A DNA stretch of 64,000 nt from Eutypa lata (lineage: Eukaryota > Ascomycota > Sordariomycetes > Xylariales > Diatrypaceae), in the NCBI GenBank assembly GCA_022661535.1, contig JAKULF010000017.1, forward strand, positions 248,001 to 312,000, written 5' to 3'. Position 1 is the first letter of the stretch. Every line of letters starts with the position of its first letter. Under the pieces are notes generated by a model, which searched no databases, had not been told where the DNA came from, and saw only the letters and a list, made by a program, of their open reading frames with translations. The translations under genes and the position numbers were made by a program. Below are positions 13,697 to 26,707 of the stretch, one piece after another.

Positions 13697-13701
13697 TTAA
13701 T

Positions 13702-15066
13702 TCCCTTATAACGTCTTCATCACTGCCGAATGATATCCGAACCGCTATAATGCAAAATTATACACGCCGGCTTCGTTCTAATTATAAACAATTATGTATA
13801 AACAAACACATCGATATCCAGTTCTGCCTTTATGTAATACCAAGCGGGTGAAGAAGCTGAAAAGTCGTTACACCGTACAAGTGAGTCTGCCTCTTGCAAG
13901 TAAAATGTAGCTGGCATTGCGGCCCCTGCAAAGCCACCGAGCAAGCCAAGCAGCCAAGCAAGCCCATAAGTGAATCTTACATTACCTTACCAACATGAAT
14001 TTATGCGTAATACCTACGCCTCTTGCTCCATGTATATGCTTAACCCTCGGATTTTAAATCAAGCCTCGTTAATCCTACTCGGGAACCTGTAGTGCCAGAC
14101 TTACATTCTACCTATGGCTGAACCAATATGCTTTTATACGTACTACAAGCACTTTTAAAGAACCCGTTCAGAATTCCAAAACGGTAGGCTACAAACGCCA
14201 CGGATCAGCACGACAAGTGAACTGGCCGTTGTTGTCATGAAATGGCGTAACAGCCTCATGTACATCGGTTAACGTGTCGGCAAGGAATTATGAAAAAAAG
14301 AAAAGAAAATGAATGAAAAACGATTTGAAGGGCATTAGAGGGGTGTTGGTTTCCATAACAATATAATACTTTCTCAGGGGAAGGAACATTTCATTTATGA
14401 CCATCTCCTTAACGTTCCTTTCTTTTTCTTTTTTCTTTTCTTTTTTTTTTTCTTTTTTTCTTTTTTGGAAAGCAACCCAGGAGTAACTAAAATTCGAAAA
14501 TACGCCCGAATTACTCTAGGTTGTGTAAATGAGGGTTTAATAGACGATCCCAAGTTCTTAAAAAGTACGAATAGAAAACTTGACTTCAGACGGAGTGTCT
14601 GCCTTGGTAAGGCATTCTCAGCTGCCGGACTAGTGAGACTTCTTTGTGCACAACACTCATTCAATCGCAGGCATCGATATTTAGATATCGAAACATCCTT
14701 ATATGATGGCTATCGCTTGGAAGAGAAAGTGAAGGTCTTAGCTATGTTGGCCCTGTGTAAATAATTATATTATGTGCTTGTACTGCGTTACGAAGTAAGC
14801 GCATGACGATGTGAAGTGAAATGAATTATAGTCGTTAAGATCCTGGAATTGTGCCCTCGGTCTCCGTATACGATGAGGGATAAGCGAGATAGTGTAGGTT
14901 TGAAGAACACTCCCGTAGAGTATATAGCGCAGGAAGTAAGTAAAGATAATTCAATAAATACTCTTTACATGTATATCTACGAGCATCAGGCTGTCCCCTT
15001 AACGCCCTCGTTTCCATGCAAAGTAACCGAAAATACCTACCATATCCGAAAATACCCATTGATCAG
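13702..15066. other. Gene-free stretch with a polypyrimidine tract
   Basis: Composition returns to normal right after the LTR element. A long C/T run occupies about 14417-14467. Frames on both strands across it (about 90-100 codons) have no recognisable motif and I do not call them genes. The right end should hold the 3' UTR of the leftward beta-lactamase-like gene. Confidence 0.55.
14417..14467. repeat. Polypyrimidine low-complexity tract
   Basis: About 50 bases composed almost only of T with interspersed single C. Simple-sequence repeat; no function inferred. Confidence 0.8.
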
Positions 15067-16909
15067 TCAGTCCCTTACTCTTTCAAACCACACCAACGGC
15101 ACACCCTCGCCCTCCTGTCTAGCATCGATACCGACATGCGAAACCCCACCACCGGCATCGATCTTGAATTGGACTGGCGAGCACTGGAGCACCACGTCTT
15201 CCCCAAACTCTTCGATGGACACGCGGCCGAGCCAGAACTCGCCCGACATGTGCTCGAGGTTCACAACACCGCTTAGTAGCCCGAAACGCGTTCCTAGTCG
15301 AATGCGAAGTTGGCATTGCGCATCGTCTTCGTCTTCGTCTTCGTCACAGTCGCGAACAATGGTTGCGTTCCCGTAGCCGGCTTCGCGGTACTCACCGGCA
15401 TAGTCCGCGAGGGGGAGGGTTGGATGAAGAGGGGGATCGGGTAGAGATGGGTAGAGGCGCTCTGCGCATGTTGCGATGTATTTCTCGTTGGCTTGCTGTT
15501 CGGCTTCATATCTATGAGCGAGGGTTGTTAACAATAACGTTGGGCGGGACTAAGCCTCTGTCCATATAAGAAGGGAGACAGGGAGTGGAAGAAGGGGGCA
15601 ACATGCCGTGCATTGAAATCAAACCTATCAGCCTCCGGAACCTCGAACAGATCATACAGGATCTTGTAAGCCACCGTTTGTTGGGATTGTGGGTCCGAAT
15701 TCTGGAACACCACGACCCCGAACTGTTTCGAGGGCACCATGATCATGATCGATACGAACGTCCCGGTCTGTCCCGTATGCGTATAGGTTTCCTCACCCTC
15801 GAAGACACCGTGCTGCCAGCCGAAAGCGTAGCTCACATACCCGACAAAGGGCGCGCTCTTGCCTATTACGGTCCTCGGCCTCTTCAGCTCCCGATGGCCG
15901 GCTTTAGAAATAGGGCCAGCCTCCGCCATCATCGTGCGTAGGTACTTCGCGTAGTCGAGCACAGTCGAGATGGTAGATCCAGCTCCCTCGACATCCGAGC
16001 GAACTGCGTGTGGCAGCGCGACATGCCGCCCCGTAGCGTTGTGGTAATAATACTCGTCGGCGAGAAGCAAGCCGCTAGCCTCGGCGTCGCGCAACCCGAG
16101 GAACGTCTCGTCCATACCCATCGGACCCCAGAGGTGGGTATGGAAGAAGTCACCGAGCCACGAGCCTCCCGTCAGTGTCTCTATCAGGTAGCCCGCGACG
16201 CCGTACATCTTGTTGCAGTACTGGTAGATGGCGCGGGGCTCAGCGGACATAGGCAGGTTGCGCAGATTGCGGACGCTGTCCCGGTTCGAGTCCGTCACGG
16301 CGACGTCGTGCCGCGGGTAGCCCGTCCGGTGGCTCAGCGCGTCCTCGATGGTGACGTGGGCCGTCGCCCACTCGTCGCTCAGGACGAAGTCCTCGCGGAG
16401 CAGGCGCGAGATCGGCGTCGTCCACGTGATGTCGGAGTAGGACGTCGAGTTGTCCATGAGAAGCGATAGAGCGGCTGCTGTGAAGGACTTGGTGGTGCTC
16501 CCGGTGTAGAAGAGCGTGTGAGGCGTCACGGGAGTGTCCGGTAGGATGGCGTGTCCGAAACCCTGATTACATAGTTACATCTCAGGCACTCAACTCATAT
16601 ACTCAACTGAAGAAAATAAAAATAAAAGTTTCGTTGTTTCTATTTAGGGACACATGCAGTCATACATACTTTTGACCAGGTTTGGTTCCCATTGATGACT
16701 GCGACGGCCATTCCCGGAACGTGCCATTCTTTCATGACAGCGCCGACATAGTCCTCCAAGTCCGGTGCCACCACCCCCTCAGGGGCTAAATCGACATTAT
16801 ATTCGGCGGCTACCAGGGGTTTAGAGGTGAGCCTCTGTTGCTCGCCAGCGAAAGTTGCTATAGCCCCGAGTACAATGCTTTGCAATAGCCGAGTTTTGTG
16901 TAACCCCAT
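15067..16909 (-). CDS. Serine beta-lactamase-like hydrolase (class C / penicillin-binding fold)
   Basis: Three exons give about 560 aa: 16909-16670, 16562-15603 and 15549-15067. Intron 1 (GTATGT..CAG) is certain. Intron 2 is my best in-frame choice but has a weak donor (GTTGCC), and that junction could shift. The N-terminus is hydrophobic, so the protein is probably secreted or membrane-associated. Catalytic motifs of the family are present: S-T-T-K at residues 102-105, Y-C-N near 195 and H-T-G in the YTHTGQTG segment. The C-terminal exon resembles the small beta-barrel appendage of fungal members. Such proteins are serine hydrolases or transesterases of varied substrate; the substrate here cannot be read. 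It stands alone, divergent from the MFS gene 1.9 kb away. Confidence 0.88.
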
Positions 16910-18850
16910 GTTCTTTGGTTGATCATGCGAGGGGTCGATGGAGCATGTAAGAATCTAGGGCTCGGTACCTGGACCTGCATAAATACAGATAATGGGTGGT
17001 GGTTCAAAAACGTCCCATAAACGCCACCGGAACTATATGACAGAGCCTTACTATGTCGCCTGTGCAATTGTGCAATTGTGCGACGTTGATATCATGCTCT
17101 ACATACTTACCTACCCCTCAACCAAGTAATTAGACGCCGATATGTTTTTAGGACTTCATGAGCTGAAAATTCCAACGTGCATATTTGACATCATGGATAT
17201 CATAGACGATACTTAGTATCCCTCTTCTTCCTTGAGACACCGTTACCGAATGAATGGATACGCGCGGTGCTTGCTTCGTACATGAATGCCTACTTAGGTT
17301 AAGTTCACATTTTGAACCAGGGTCTCACTCCTTCATATGCACGATCTAACTACGTATATACATATTACATGGGTATTCTAAGCAGGACCAGGTAGTAGAA
17401 GCTTAGATTTTCTCTCTATTTATGCACGATAATCGGTTTGTTGCTTCTTCGTAAATATTATTATGCACAGCAGCAACATCGACGAATCAAACGCACAGAA
17501 CTTTCAGTCCGAACATGGTCCACACCCGAAGATTTGGTCGGCCGACAACTAAACACCGATCGGAGGGTGGGCATCTGGGCATCTACATAGTTATGTATAT
17601 ATCTACTTAAATATCTGGCATATTCCGTGGCCATACAGTTGAAGTATGTAATGCTGCTGCTGATGATCACGGCGATGATGGAGAATGTTACAGATCATCT
17701 CCCGATAGATTTGAAATACCAAATATGATCAACACGCAGGCCAAAGGATATTGTGGTGTTTATGATGACCTTAACTCCGGGAGTTCGAGCCTTAAGTAGG
17801 TACAAAAAACTACAACGGGAACGGGCGGTGGTTTAAGTAGCGATATCTCGGAACGGGATCCCGCCGAGAGATCTCGGACGGTGCATAAGTCAAGGTATGC
17901 AGGGTTATGCAAGGTTATGCATACCACTTTGCGATTAGCGCCTACTTGTTCACCAGGGTAACGGTTTTTATACCCTCTTACCTCAAGTACCTACATATTA
18001 CCAGGTCGGTCGTAAGACAGACATGGGTAAAATTTATACATACTTAAGTACCTACATATGATGCATGCAGGGTGATTCACACGTCAGATTATAAATGTAG
18101 AATTTCCTCCATATAAAAAGTGCGAGCGTCACCCCTCTCAATATGGCCCTGCTTTGCTTGGTTCTCTAGCTAAGACGAAACCAGACGCCCGAGAGAGGTT
18201 GAAATTTTAGGAGGAAAGTGCCGATATTTCGAAGACAAAAACACCGGCAACAGTTCAATGCCGAAGCCGAGACTACCCCAACATTTTCGGACATATCCTT
18301 GAAATCACGGAGATTCCGTGCTCGATTCTTGCTCACCTTTCCCATCTTTCTCCAAGCTAAAATTGTCTTGCCTTCAGTAACTTGTAAGCAAGCAAGGAAG
18401 CAAGACTAGGAATCGAATGATACTTCTTAAAAAAATAAACAAAACGTCTTTGTCTCGGACTTACATGAAAATCTTCAACTTTTCATCCCTTGGAGCCCAG
18501 GAACGGCAAATCCCGACGGCGCATCAAATAAATTCATAAGCTGGGGGGTTCTTATTGGTGCTTACAGGGAAAATAAGCATCAGATTTCAGCGACAGGTCA
18601 GCACCTATTTATTAAAGAAATCAGATACCGCCATTTAATAGGCGAAAGTTGAGCATATGTATATATATATACATTTGTTTATATTCGCAAACCCAGCGAA
18701 AAAGAACAGCCCAATTTCAGAAGTGACCAAAAAACATAAAAGCTAACAATGAAGCCAGACCGAGGGGGGTATCCCGCCTGCTCATCACGAACGCAACCGC
18801 AGTAATCACTCAGTCTATAAATAACGACCCAGAGGACAACAAAAAGAACC
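16910..18850. other. Divergent intergenic region
   Basis: Shared upstream region of the leftward hydrolase and the rightward MFS gene. A TATA-like CCATATAAAAAG lies at about 18109-18118, but no convincing frame follows it. TATAAATA at 18816-18823 is only about 30 bp before the MFS ATG, too close for a standard TATA arrangement. A short frame at 18218-18409 is not recognised. A (TA)n run is at about 18659-18671. Confidence 0.5.
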
Positions 18851-20979
18851 ATGGCGTCTAACGCGGCTTCCACAGCCGGGACGGCAGACCACAATGGCAA
18901 CGGCGGTGGTGGCGACAGCAGCAGCAGCGACAACGACGCGACGGCGCAACTCGAGCGCAAGATCAGCCAGGCGGTAGACGAGGGCCACGACGCCGACATC
19001 CCGTCGAACGCCGGGTACGTGCTGGACGAGAGGGGCGAGCGGCGGAGGCGGCAGTCCATCGCGTCGCGGCGCAAGAGCGCCAAGAAGAGGAGATCGTCGA
19101 CCGACTTGGAGAAGGGGGAGAAACGCCGGACTACCAGCACCAGGGGTAGGGAGGGGCCCCGAGAGGAGGGAGAGAAGGACGGAGACGAAGAGGCGGAAGA
19201 CCAGAGCAGCGGTACCGAGGATGACGCGAATGCCGTCTGGTGGGACGGCCCTGATGATCCCGCCAACCCCTATAACTGGCCCGGCTGGAAGAAGGGTCTT
19301 AACATCGGGTTTGTTAGCGCTATGACTTTTGTCTCACCGCTGGCTTCGTGTAAGTGACTTGGCCTTTTTTCCTGTCCCACCTCCCCTTTCCCCACCTCAC
19401 CTACTCACCCCGCCGCTTTACACCCCCTTTTCCCCCTTACTTCAAGCACTGCGCTAATCGTGATTACCACACGCAGCTATCTTCGCCCCGGGGGTGCCGC
19501 AAGTGATGGCCGAGTTCGGGTCCGACTCGCTCACCCTAGCATCCTTCGTAGTCTCGGTGTACGTGCTGGGGTTCGCCGCGGGGCCCCTGCTCCTCGCGCC
19601 GCTCTCCGAGATCTACGGGCGCGTGCCCATCTACCACATCGGCAACGTCGGGTTCGTGGCGTTCAACATCGGGTGCGCGCTGGCGCCGTCGCTGAACGGG
19701 CTCATCGTGTTCCGGTTCTTCTGCGGCGTGTTCGGGTCGGCGCCCCTGACCAACGGCGGCGGCACCATCGCCGACATGGTCGAGCAGTCGAAGCGGGGCG
19801 CCGCCATGGCCGGCTTCACCATCGGGCCCCTGCTGGGCCCCATCATCGGGCCCGTGGCCGGCGGCTTCCTCGCCGACGCCGAGGGCTGGCGCTGGACCTT
19901 CTGGCTGCTGGTCATCGCGGGCGGGGTGCTCGCCGTCAGCATGGCGCTCTTCATGCGCGAGAGCTACGCGCCGGTGCTCGTAAGTAACTAAAACAAGCCA
20001 ATATCTTCTTTTTTTTTTCTTTCTCGTTCTGTTATGGAACCTTCTACGAGATATGCCGAAAAATTCAACACTAACTTGTTGTTTTTTTTGCCACAAAAAG
20101 CTGGAGCGCAAGACGGCGCGGCTGCGCAAGGAGACGGGCAACGAGCTGCTGCACTCGCGCCTCGACGTCGGCCTCTCCCCGGGGGACTACTTCCGGCGCG
20201 GCATCGTCCGGCCCATCAAGATGTTCGTCTACTCGCCCATCGTCCCCATCATGGCCTTCTACATGTCCATCGTCTACGCCTACCTGTACCTGCTCTTCAC
20301 CACCTTCACCGACGTCTTCGAGCGCACCTACGGCTTCACCACCAGCACCGTGGGCCTGTCGTACCTCGGCCTCGGCGTCGGGAGCTTCGTCGGTCTCATC
20401 ATCTTCAGCTTGACGTCCGACAGGTACGTCAGGAGCAAGGCGGCCGCCGACGAGAAGGCCGGCATCAAGGCCGCCGGTATGAAGCCCGAGCACCGCCTTC
20501 TCCACCTTCCCCTTGGCGCTATCCTGCTGCCGGTGGGTCTCTTTATATATGGCTGGACCGCTGAGTATAAGATCCATTGGATCGTGCCCATTATTGGCAC
20601 GGGTATCGTCGGTATTGGTAATCTAATGGTCTTTATGGGCGTCCAGCTTTACCTCGTGGATGCTTTCACGTAAGTGTTTTTCATTTTTTATTTCTTCTTC
20701 ATCTTTCATATCGAGACCCACGAATATTTGCTTAGACAAGCCTGACTAACAATCATCATTAGGATCTATGCCGCCTCCGCGTTAGCTACCAACACCGTCG
20801 TCAGATCCATATTCGGTGCCGTTTTGCCGCTGGCAGGCTTGCCCATGTACCGGGCACTCGGCCTCGGGTGGGGTAACTCGTTGCTGGGGTTCATCGCCAT
20901 TGCGCTCCTACCGGTGGCGTTCCTGCTCATGAAGTATGGCGAGTACCTGAGAAAGAGGTTCGAGATCAAGGATCTCTAA
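18851..20979 (+). CDS. MFS multidrug/polyamine-type exporter (DHA1-like)
   Basis: Four exons (18851-19349, 19477-19979, 20101-20669, 20763-20979) with canonical GTAAGT donors join in frame to 595 aa. Residues 1-140 are a hydrophilic, charged and Ser-rich cytoplasmic tail. The [10 protein letters not shown] segment before the first membrane helix is typical of fungal DHA1 drug:H+ antiporters. About twelve hydrophobic segments follow, with the motif-A-like loop [10 protein letters not shown] near residues 206-215 after TM2. The loop between TM6 and TM7 carries the [14 protein letters not shown] stretch common in this group. Likely a plasma-membrane exporter; substrate is not predictable. There are no adjacent biosynthetic genes, so there is no cluster context. 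Confidence 0.93.
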
Positions 20980-23161
20980 AAGGCGGTATATACGTAATTG
21001 TTTTCTTTTTTCATTTATTAAAAATTTTCTATCCTCTAGCATAGATCGCATCGCATAGCGTAAGATGGGACGATCATTAGAATGCGTTATAATGACTGTT
21101 TGTTATGGATATATATATATATATATATAGCATAAAAAGAGGAAGAAGATAGTACATTGTGTTCGATGGCGGGCAAACGGACCTTCCTTCGAGATGTCCC
21201 TACTCTATGATACCCAATATGGCGGTTGCTACATGCATGTAAGATGTGTACATAATTCGGGATACATGGTGGATGGAATAAATCCTTTGTATTGATTAGA
21301 GATTCCCCCATCTACACAAAATATTACTCTACCTCCTACGAGTTGTTATCGTTTTGTGAATAAGATTAGTGTGATAGCTCGTGGGCGACTGGTGGTGCTT
21401 GGAATCGTAGCGAGGTGAATTGGCGGTAGGTAGTTCTTATTTGTGAAGAGTTTTTCGAAGGCAATGATAATACAGCAACATCGCTACCAGCAACGCATAG
21501 AATACCCTAATAGATAATTAGCTCTTATCCTTTCATGTAGGATTAAGATGTTGCAAAAGGATATCTTACTATATTAAGTCAGCGGAACGTTACTCACGTA
21601 TATAGTTATGTCAGGGAATTGGCTGAGTGACACGGCAATATGTGAAACCCCAGATAAATGGGGAAAGAATTCAAGTCAGCTTAATGGTTTCGATAAATTA
21701 GATTGAACTTGCAGGATTTTAGTAATGTAAGAGGTTTTCGTTTTCGCAGGCCATCCTTTACCTTTATTACTAAGCTGGAGCTTTGAGTGATTTATATCTA
21801 AGACCATCTTGTTGGAGCATGCTTCTAATCACAGCAGCTGTGTCGATAAAGCGTTCAACCACGGTGAGTGCAGTGAAATATGTACTCTCACAATGTATAA
21901 GTTTGACCCATCTTCAAGAAATTTAAAACCCCAAAAATAGAATCAAAGGCACCCACTCTCTATATAATGACATGATTGGTACTATCAATAAGTCGTTGGT
22001 GATGACCACTGTTCACAGGTCTACTCTGTTTATATAGTCATAGTAAGATATTATAGAAAATGTGAGAATACTTGTTACAAGCCTCAATGCGTCAAGTTGG
22101 TATGGCAAGATTGTTTCCCTGATAATTCGCGATGCCCTCCTACTATGAGAGTCCGAGGCACCTCTCATCGATCTTCCACCAATCAGCCAAGCTCAAGAAG
22201 AGAGGCATCCACACCCATCTTTACTACTAGCATGCCCGCTCTTTGGCTTGATGCGATCTTCTGATCCTACTTAAATGATAAGTAGGGCAGTGAAGGAGAC
22301 AGAATACAATTTATATTATGGAACAAAGCTACATTATAGACGTATTCTAGATTATTGTGGCTAAGCGAGGGCGCCATTTTCACAATGAAATCTTTTATAA
22401 GTTAAAGCAGGCTCATATCGATTTGACTCCCTTCTAGATCTATTAGTCAATAGAAGACGAGCATTGTTCGAATATAGAAATTCCACTCTCGATTTGAGGT
22501 TCCCTGCGACCTTGGAAATAACAAAACACGTAACAGGTTTGAGCTATGTTGCGATGTGCTTGGCAATGCTGTTAACTACTTGTAGCTGAGGAGCATTTAT
22601 TGTAAAGATGTTCTTCAAAAGAGCATGATTCATGATGTCAATTTACCGGTCATTGAATGCCAAGACGCAAGAAGTACGCCAAGGACACGTTCTATGTCGA
22701 TTAAATATAAATCTTGATAGTACCTGAAGAGATTCCGATAAGGAGTAGTTGCGGGAAGCAATCGCTATCAACGGGGGAGCTCCCAAAACGGAAGGTAAAC
22801 GGCATATCCGTTGCATTGGCAGAGGGGCCTACCCGAAGTGCAGCAGCTGGCCGGAATTGTCCAGTACCTAACTATGCGGTACGACGTCGTTCAATTCGTC
22901 GACTAATTGAGGTGGAAAGCGCCCAGAACGCCCAGCACCAAGTTTGCAAGGTTGCGCCAGCGCAACTCCCGGTTTGGGAACAAACAGCCGGTAGTGCAGT
23001 ACGTTGCAACACGAGCAGGAGTAAACATATAAAGAGAGAAGAACCGGCCCTCGCCACTCCGCTTTGGTCTTCCATGAGAATGGTTCGACTCCCTCCCCCT
23101 CTCTCTGTCCATTGTCATAATTACATCGCTGCATTGCATACTTAGGCATCCATCCGTCGCT
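20980..23161. other. Gene-free stretch upstream of the carboxypeptidase
   Basis: About 2.2 kb. A (TA)n microsatellite lies at about 21108-21128. The rest is ordinary-composition sequence without convincing coding frames. The right 150 bp is the carboxypeptidase promoter. Confidence 0.55.
23028..23033 (+). promoter_or_regulatory. TATA box of the M14 carboxypeptidase gene
   Basis: TATAAA lies within CATATAAAGAG, 129 bp upstream of the ATG at 23162. The distance fits a short 5' UTR. Inferred from position only. Confidence 0.5.
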
Positions 23162-24683
23162 ATGAAGTCTTGGTCGGTCAGTGGGCTCGTAGCCCTTGCA
23201 TCATTGTCTAGAGCTTGCCTTCTCCCCGAGGAACGCGAAAATGACGGTGTGAGGCGCGTGGTTCGTCGCCAGGCAAATAACGGGATACCGATTGGCACTG
23301 GCGATCGATTCGACGGCGGCGCGACAGCACCGCGGGGATTGGGAACACAGGATACCAGCTTCCAGACGCTTCTGAACGTGGAGGAGATCACGAGCGCTCT
23401 CCAGGGCCTCGTGACCGAGTATGGGATCCAGACCTTCGAGACTCCCTACACGACCTACGAGGGCGCCAGCATCCTCGGCGCCCAGGTCGGAGGCAGCGGG
23501 GGGAACTGCACCGACGCGTACCGCGTCTTCTTCAACGGGGCCATCCACGCCCGGGAGCGCGGCTCGTCGGACAACATCCTGTACTTCATCTCGGACTTGC
23601 TTTACGCTGACAAGAACAACGTCGGCCTGACGTGGGGGTCTCAGTCCTACACGAGCGAGCAGGTCAAGACGGCGCTGTCGGCTGGCATCGTCTTCATTCC
23701 CCTGAGCAACCCTGACGGCGTGGCCTACGATCAGTCGACCAACAGCTGCTGGCGCAAGAACCGCAACCCTGCCTCGGGTACCGGTTCTTCTGCTGGTATC
23801 GATCTAAACCGTAACTTCGACTTCCTGTGGGATTTCACCACGGCCTTCGCGTCGAGCGTACAGTCCAGCGTCGGGTCGACTAGGCCCAGCTCGGAGACCT
23901 TCCACGGAACCGAACCGTTCTCTGAGCCTGAAACCAAGAGCGTCAAGTGGATTGTGAGTACCTATCTTCAGCCACTGTTAACTCAGGGTTGTCACTATTG
24001 TTTATTGGGTGAAGGAGGACCGCTGACTTTCGCCCCTCAATAGATGGACACATACTCCAAAGTCCGGTGGTTCATCGACCTGCACTCTTACGCCGGCGAT
24101 GTTCTCTATAGCTGGGGCAGCGACGAGAACCAGTCCGAATATCCCACGATGAACTTCTTGAACTCGTCGTTCGATAGTGTGCGCGGTATTCTGACGGACA
24201 CCCCCGGCTCGGGTCGCGGCTACGGCGAGTACACGCCCAAGGAAGAGTCGTAAGTACTTAAAGGGGCTTTTCTCGGGGGCATTCCTCATTAGAACAACCC
24301 CCAGTTGTCACCAAAATATTCATGAGGAAGAAATGGCTAACTCTAGATGTTACAGTGACGCTAATATCGGTGCCGCCGAGCGCATGGGCGATGCGATGAA
24401 CGCTGGAGGCGGCCGCGCCTACACGGTCATGCAGGCCGCGGCCCTGTATCCCACGTCCGGAGCTAGCGACGACTACGCCTACTCCCGCCACTTCGCCGAC
24501 CCGAGTCTCAACCTCATCCATGGGTACACGGTCGAGTTCGGCTTTGGCAACAATGCCGCCTCGTGCCCCTTTTACCCTTCGGTCTCTCAGTACAACACCA
24601 ACATCAAGGCGACCAACGCGGGTTTCATGGAGTTCTTGTTGGCTGCGGTTGAGTACGGGCTTGGAGATGATACGACATGCTGA
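23162..24683 (+). CDS. Secreted M14 zinc carboxypeptidase
   Basis: Exons 23162-23953, 24044-24249 and 24356-24683 join to 441 aa. Residues 1-18 look like a signal peptide, followed by a short pro-region with a dibasic stretch (RRVVRRQ, 31-37). The catalytic domain shows zinc ligands H129 and E132 in IHARE, the substrate-anchoring N216-R217 in LNRNFD, third zinc ligand H278 in DLHSY and catalytic Glu393 in YTVEFGFG. It should remove C-terminal residues from extracellular peptides. The pro-region is short compared with classical procarboxypeptidases, which is common in fungal M14 members. Specificity is not determined; all active-site residues I looked for are present. Confidence 0.93.
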
Positions 24684-25085
24684 TGATAAATGGTGGGTGG
24701 TGATAGGAGTGGGGGAGTGGACGAACCCCTGTGAATTAGTGACGAGGCTTATGAATATACTTACTGCTGAGTCCTACTTCCGTGCTGTAGATACTAGCCT
24801 GCGTCGCCCGTGCCCCGATTTGATAAAAATACAATAGGAATTGAATAACAATGAATTACTCTAATCCGGGCCAACTCAGAACATAGTAATCCGTACATTA
24901 CACAATAGCCAAGACAGCCAACTCAGATACAAATAGAACTTTCTAAGGTACGGTAGGACATACTATACTGAGTAAAAGGAAATAATCATATTGCAAATGC
25001 GTTCCAGTGGAGTCAGGTTCATCCCATCACTTCCATTCCAATGGTGTTGATCTAAAAGAATATATCATTTATTTGGCTTTTCCAC
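24684..25085. other. Convergent 3' region
   Basis: Lies between the rightward carboxypeptidase and the leftward GST-like gene. It holds their 3' UTRs and nothing else recognisable. Confidence 0.6.
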
Positions 25086-26007
25086 TCAGGGTGAAGCAGC
25101 CTGGGGAACCAGCCACTCCTTGTCCTCGCCCTGGCCCTCCAACCATGGCAAGCAAGCCTCATACAGAGCCTCAAACTCACCAGTTCCCAAACCCAAGAAC
25201 CTCGCAAAGAGCTCCTTATCATAGCGCTCAATAAACGCCAGGTGGCAAGCCAACAGCAAATCGGCAAAACCAGGCCTCTCGCCCTCGAAGAACGGACCCT
25301 TCTTCCCCTCCCTCCCCCTCAGCATCCTAACCAGCGGCGCAGACTCGGTCTCGGCCACCTTCCACAGCGCACCCACGCTCTCCTGATCGGTCGGCCGCAC
25401 CTCGGACAGCGGCTTGCCCAGGGCCTTGGACCGGGTCTCGCGGAAGTACGCCCGGCCCCGCGGGTCCAGGTGGTCGGCCACGCGCGGGACGACGAAGGGT
25501 CGGTATGCGGGCGCCAGGAGGCCCGCGAGCCGGTCCACGGCCACCGCCAGCGCGTAGCTGGCGTCGCCGGACGGGAACAGCGGCGGCGGGGAGGGGAACG
25601 TCTCGTCGAGGTGCAGCGCGATCGGGAACGAGTCCATCATCGCCCCGTTGGGGTTCGTCGTCACCGACGCCTTGTGGACGATGGCCGGGAGCGTGTATTT
25701 CCGGCCCTGCGGGTTGGGCGGCAGACCGAGCCCCGTGACGAGGGGCTCGATGTCCGGGTACGAAATCCAGCTCTGCGTGTAGGGGATCCCCTTGAAGTTG
25801 AGCACGGCTCGGATCCGGAGCGTGTTGGCGGACCATGATTTGGAGGCGCCTGGGATGCGTAAGTAAGTAAGTAAGTATTGCGTTAGTTCGGGGGTTGTAT
25901 GCTCGATAGGTGGTTAGTTAATTAAGGAAATTACGGTGCGGGGCAGCTTGCGGACCTGGGAGATCGGAGAATATGTCGAAGAAGTGGACGGGTTCGGAGT
26001 CGGCCAT
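25086..26007 (-). CDS. Glutathione S-transferase-like protein
   Basis: Two exons, 26007-25956 and 25849-25086, give 271 aa. The ATG is fixed by the spliced N-terminus MADSEPVHFFDIFSDLPG joining in frame to ASKSWSANTLRIRAVLNFKG, a typical thioredoxin-fold start in this fungal GST subgroup (UstS-like). Residues about 1-105 form the GST N-terminal domain, with TLPAIV in the cis-Pro position; the rest is an all-helical C-terminal domain. The intron donor is GTCCGC rather than the fungal GTRNGT type. Cytosolic glutathione-dependent transfer or isomerisation is family-level inference. The intron contains a TAAG-type tetranucleotide repeat. Confidence 0.88.
25859..25876. repeat. GTAA tetranucleotide microsatellite
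   Basis: About 4.5 copies of GTAA inside the GST-like gene intron, close to its acceptor. Confidence 0.8.
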
Positions 26008-26707
26008 TGTGGATAATGTTGGATCTTCTCTTCTTGAAAAATGGGATATCGAAGATGCTCGAGAGGTGTGTGTCTATTGACGGGATAAAAGCTTGGCTCT
26101 GGTCGATCGCCGGCTTCTCTTTTTATAAGAGCGGGGTGAGACTGCCGGTTGGAATGTCTGGGCATGCCGGAATATCCGAGCTGACATCATGAGATTACGG
26201 ATTCAGGGGGGTGGGGGACGGGCTATAGTTACTGGAATTGAACCCATCAATGAATATGTAGCGAAAAGAGGGGTTGATGTACTGTAAGTAACCCCCACAT
26301 GTTTACCGACTCGTATGTTTCGCTTCTTCTATTAAGCGATATCCATTCTTCAACAAGCTCTCGGTTGACTACTCGCTACCTCACTGCTATGTTATTCAAT
26401 AAATTCACCTTTGTAAGGTCACAGATATTGGAGGCAGGCCAATCGTTTCGATTGTAATATGAATAAGTCATTAGCTTAACACTCTCTTGAATAGCCTATC
26501 GTAGCAATGTGGACCAATCTCTGGTGCAAATTGATCCATTCTAGAGAGCTGGGAGGTCCACCAAGGTTTCAAAATATTCGACTTTGCTCTCCCTCGCTTT
26601 AAGACTGGCTTTGAAAGATTTCCATATGATCAAAGAGTAGGCTAATCAAGTTATGCCTCGTAGGATAACTTGATGGCACAATAAGGACAGTCCAGCTCCA
26701 GAGCACA
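26008..26707. other. Spacer between kinase and GST-like gene
   Basis: Upstream region of the leftward GST-like gene and 3' region of the leftward kinase gene. Apart from the TATA-like site at 26121-26127, nothing is recognised. Confidence 0.55.
26121..26127 (-). promoter_or_regulatory. TATA box of the GST-like gene
   Basis: On the minus strand this reads TATAAAA, about 115 bp upstream of the ATG at 26007. Positional inference. Confidence 0.5.

Noticed and set aside
14395..14764. Two overlapping 90-100 codon frames around the polypyrimidine tract
   Set aside because: One is partly a poly-Lys translation of the tract; neither has family motifs or splice context.
15363..16469. Plus-strand frames across the beta-lactamase-like gene
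   Set aside because: They are antisense shadows of a well-supported three-exon gene.
18851..25805. Secondary-metabolite cluster (MFS, peptidase, GST)
   Set aside because: No PKS, NRPS, terpene synthase, P450 or pathway regulator is nearby; genes are far apart and functionally unrelated.
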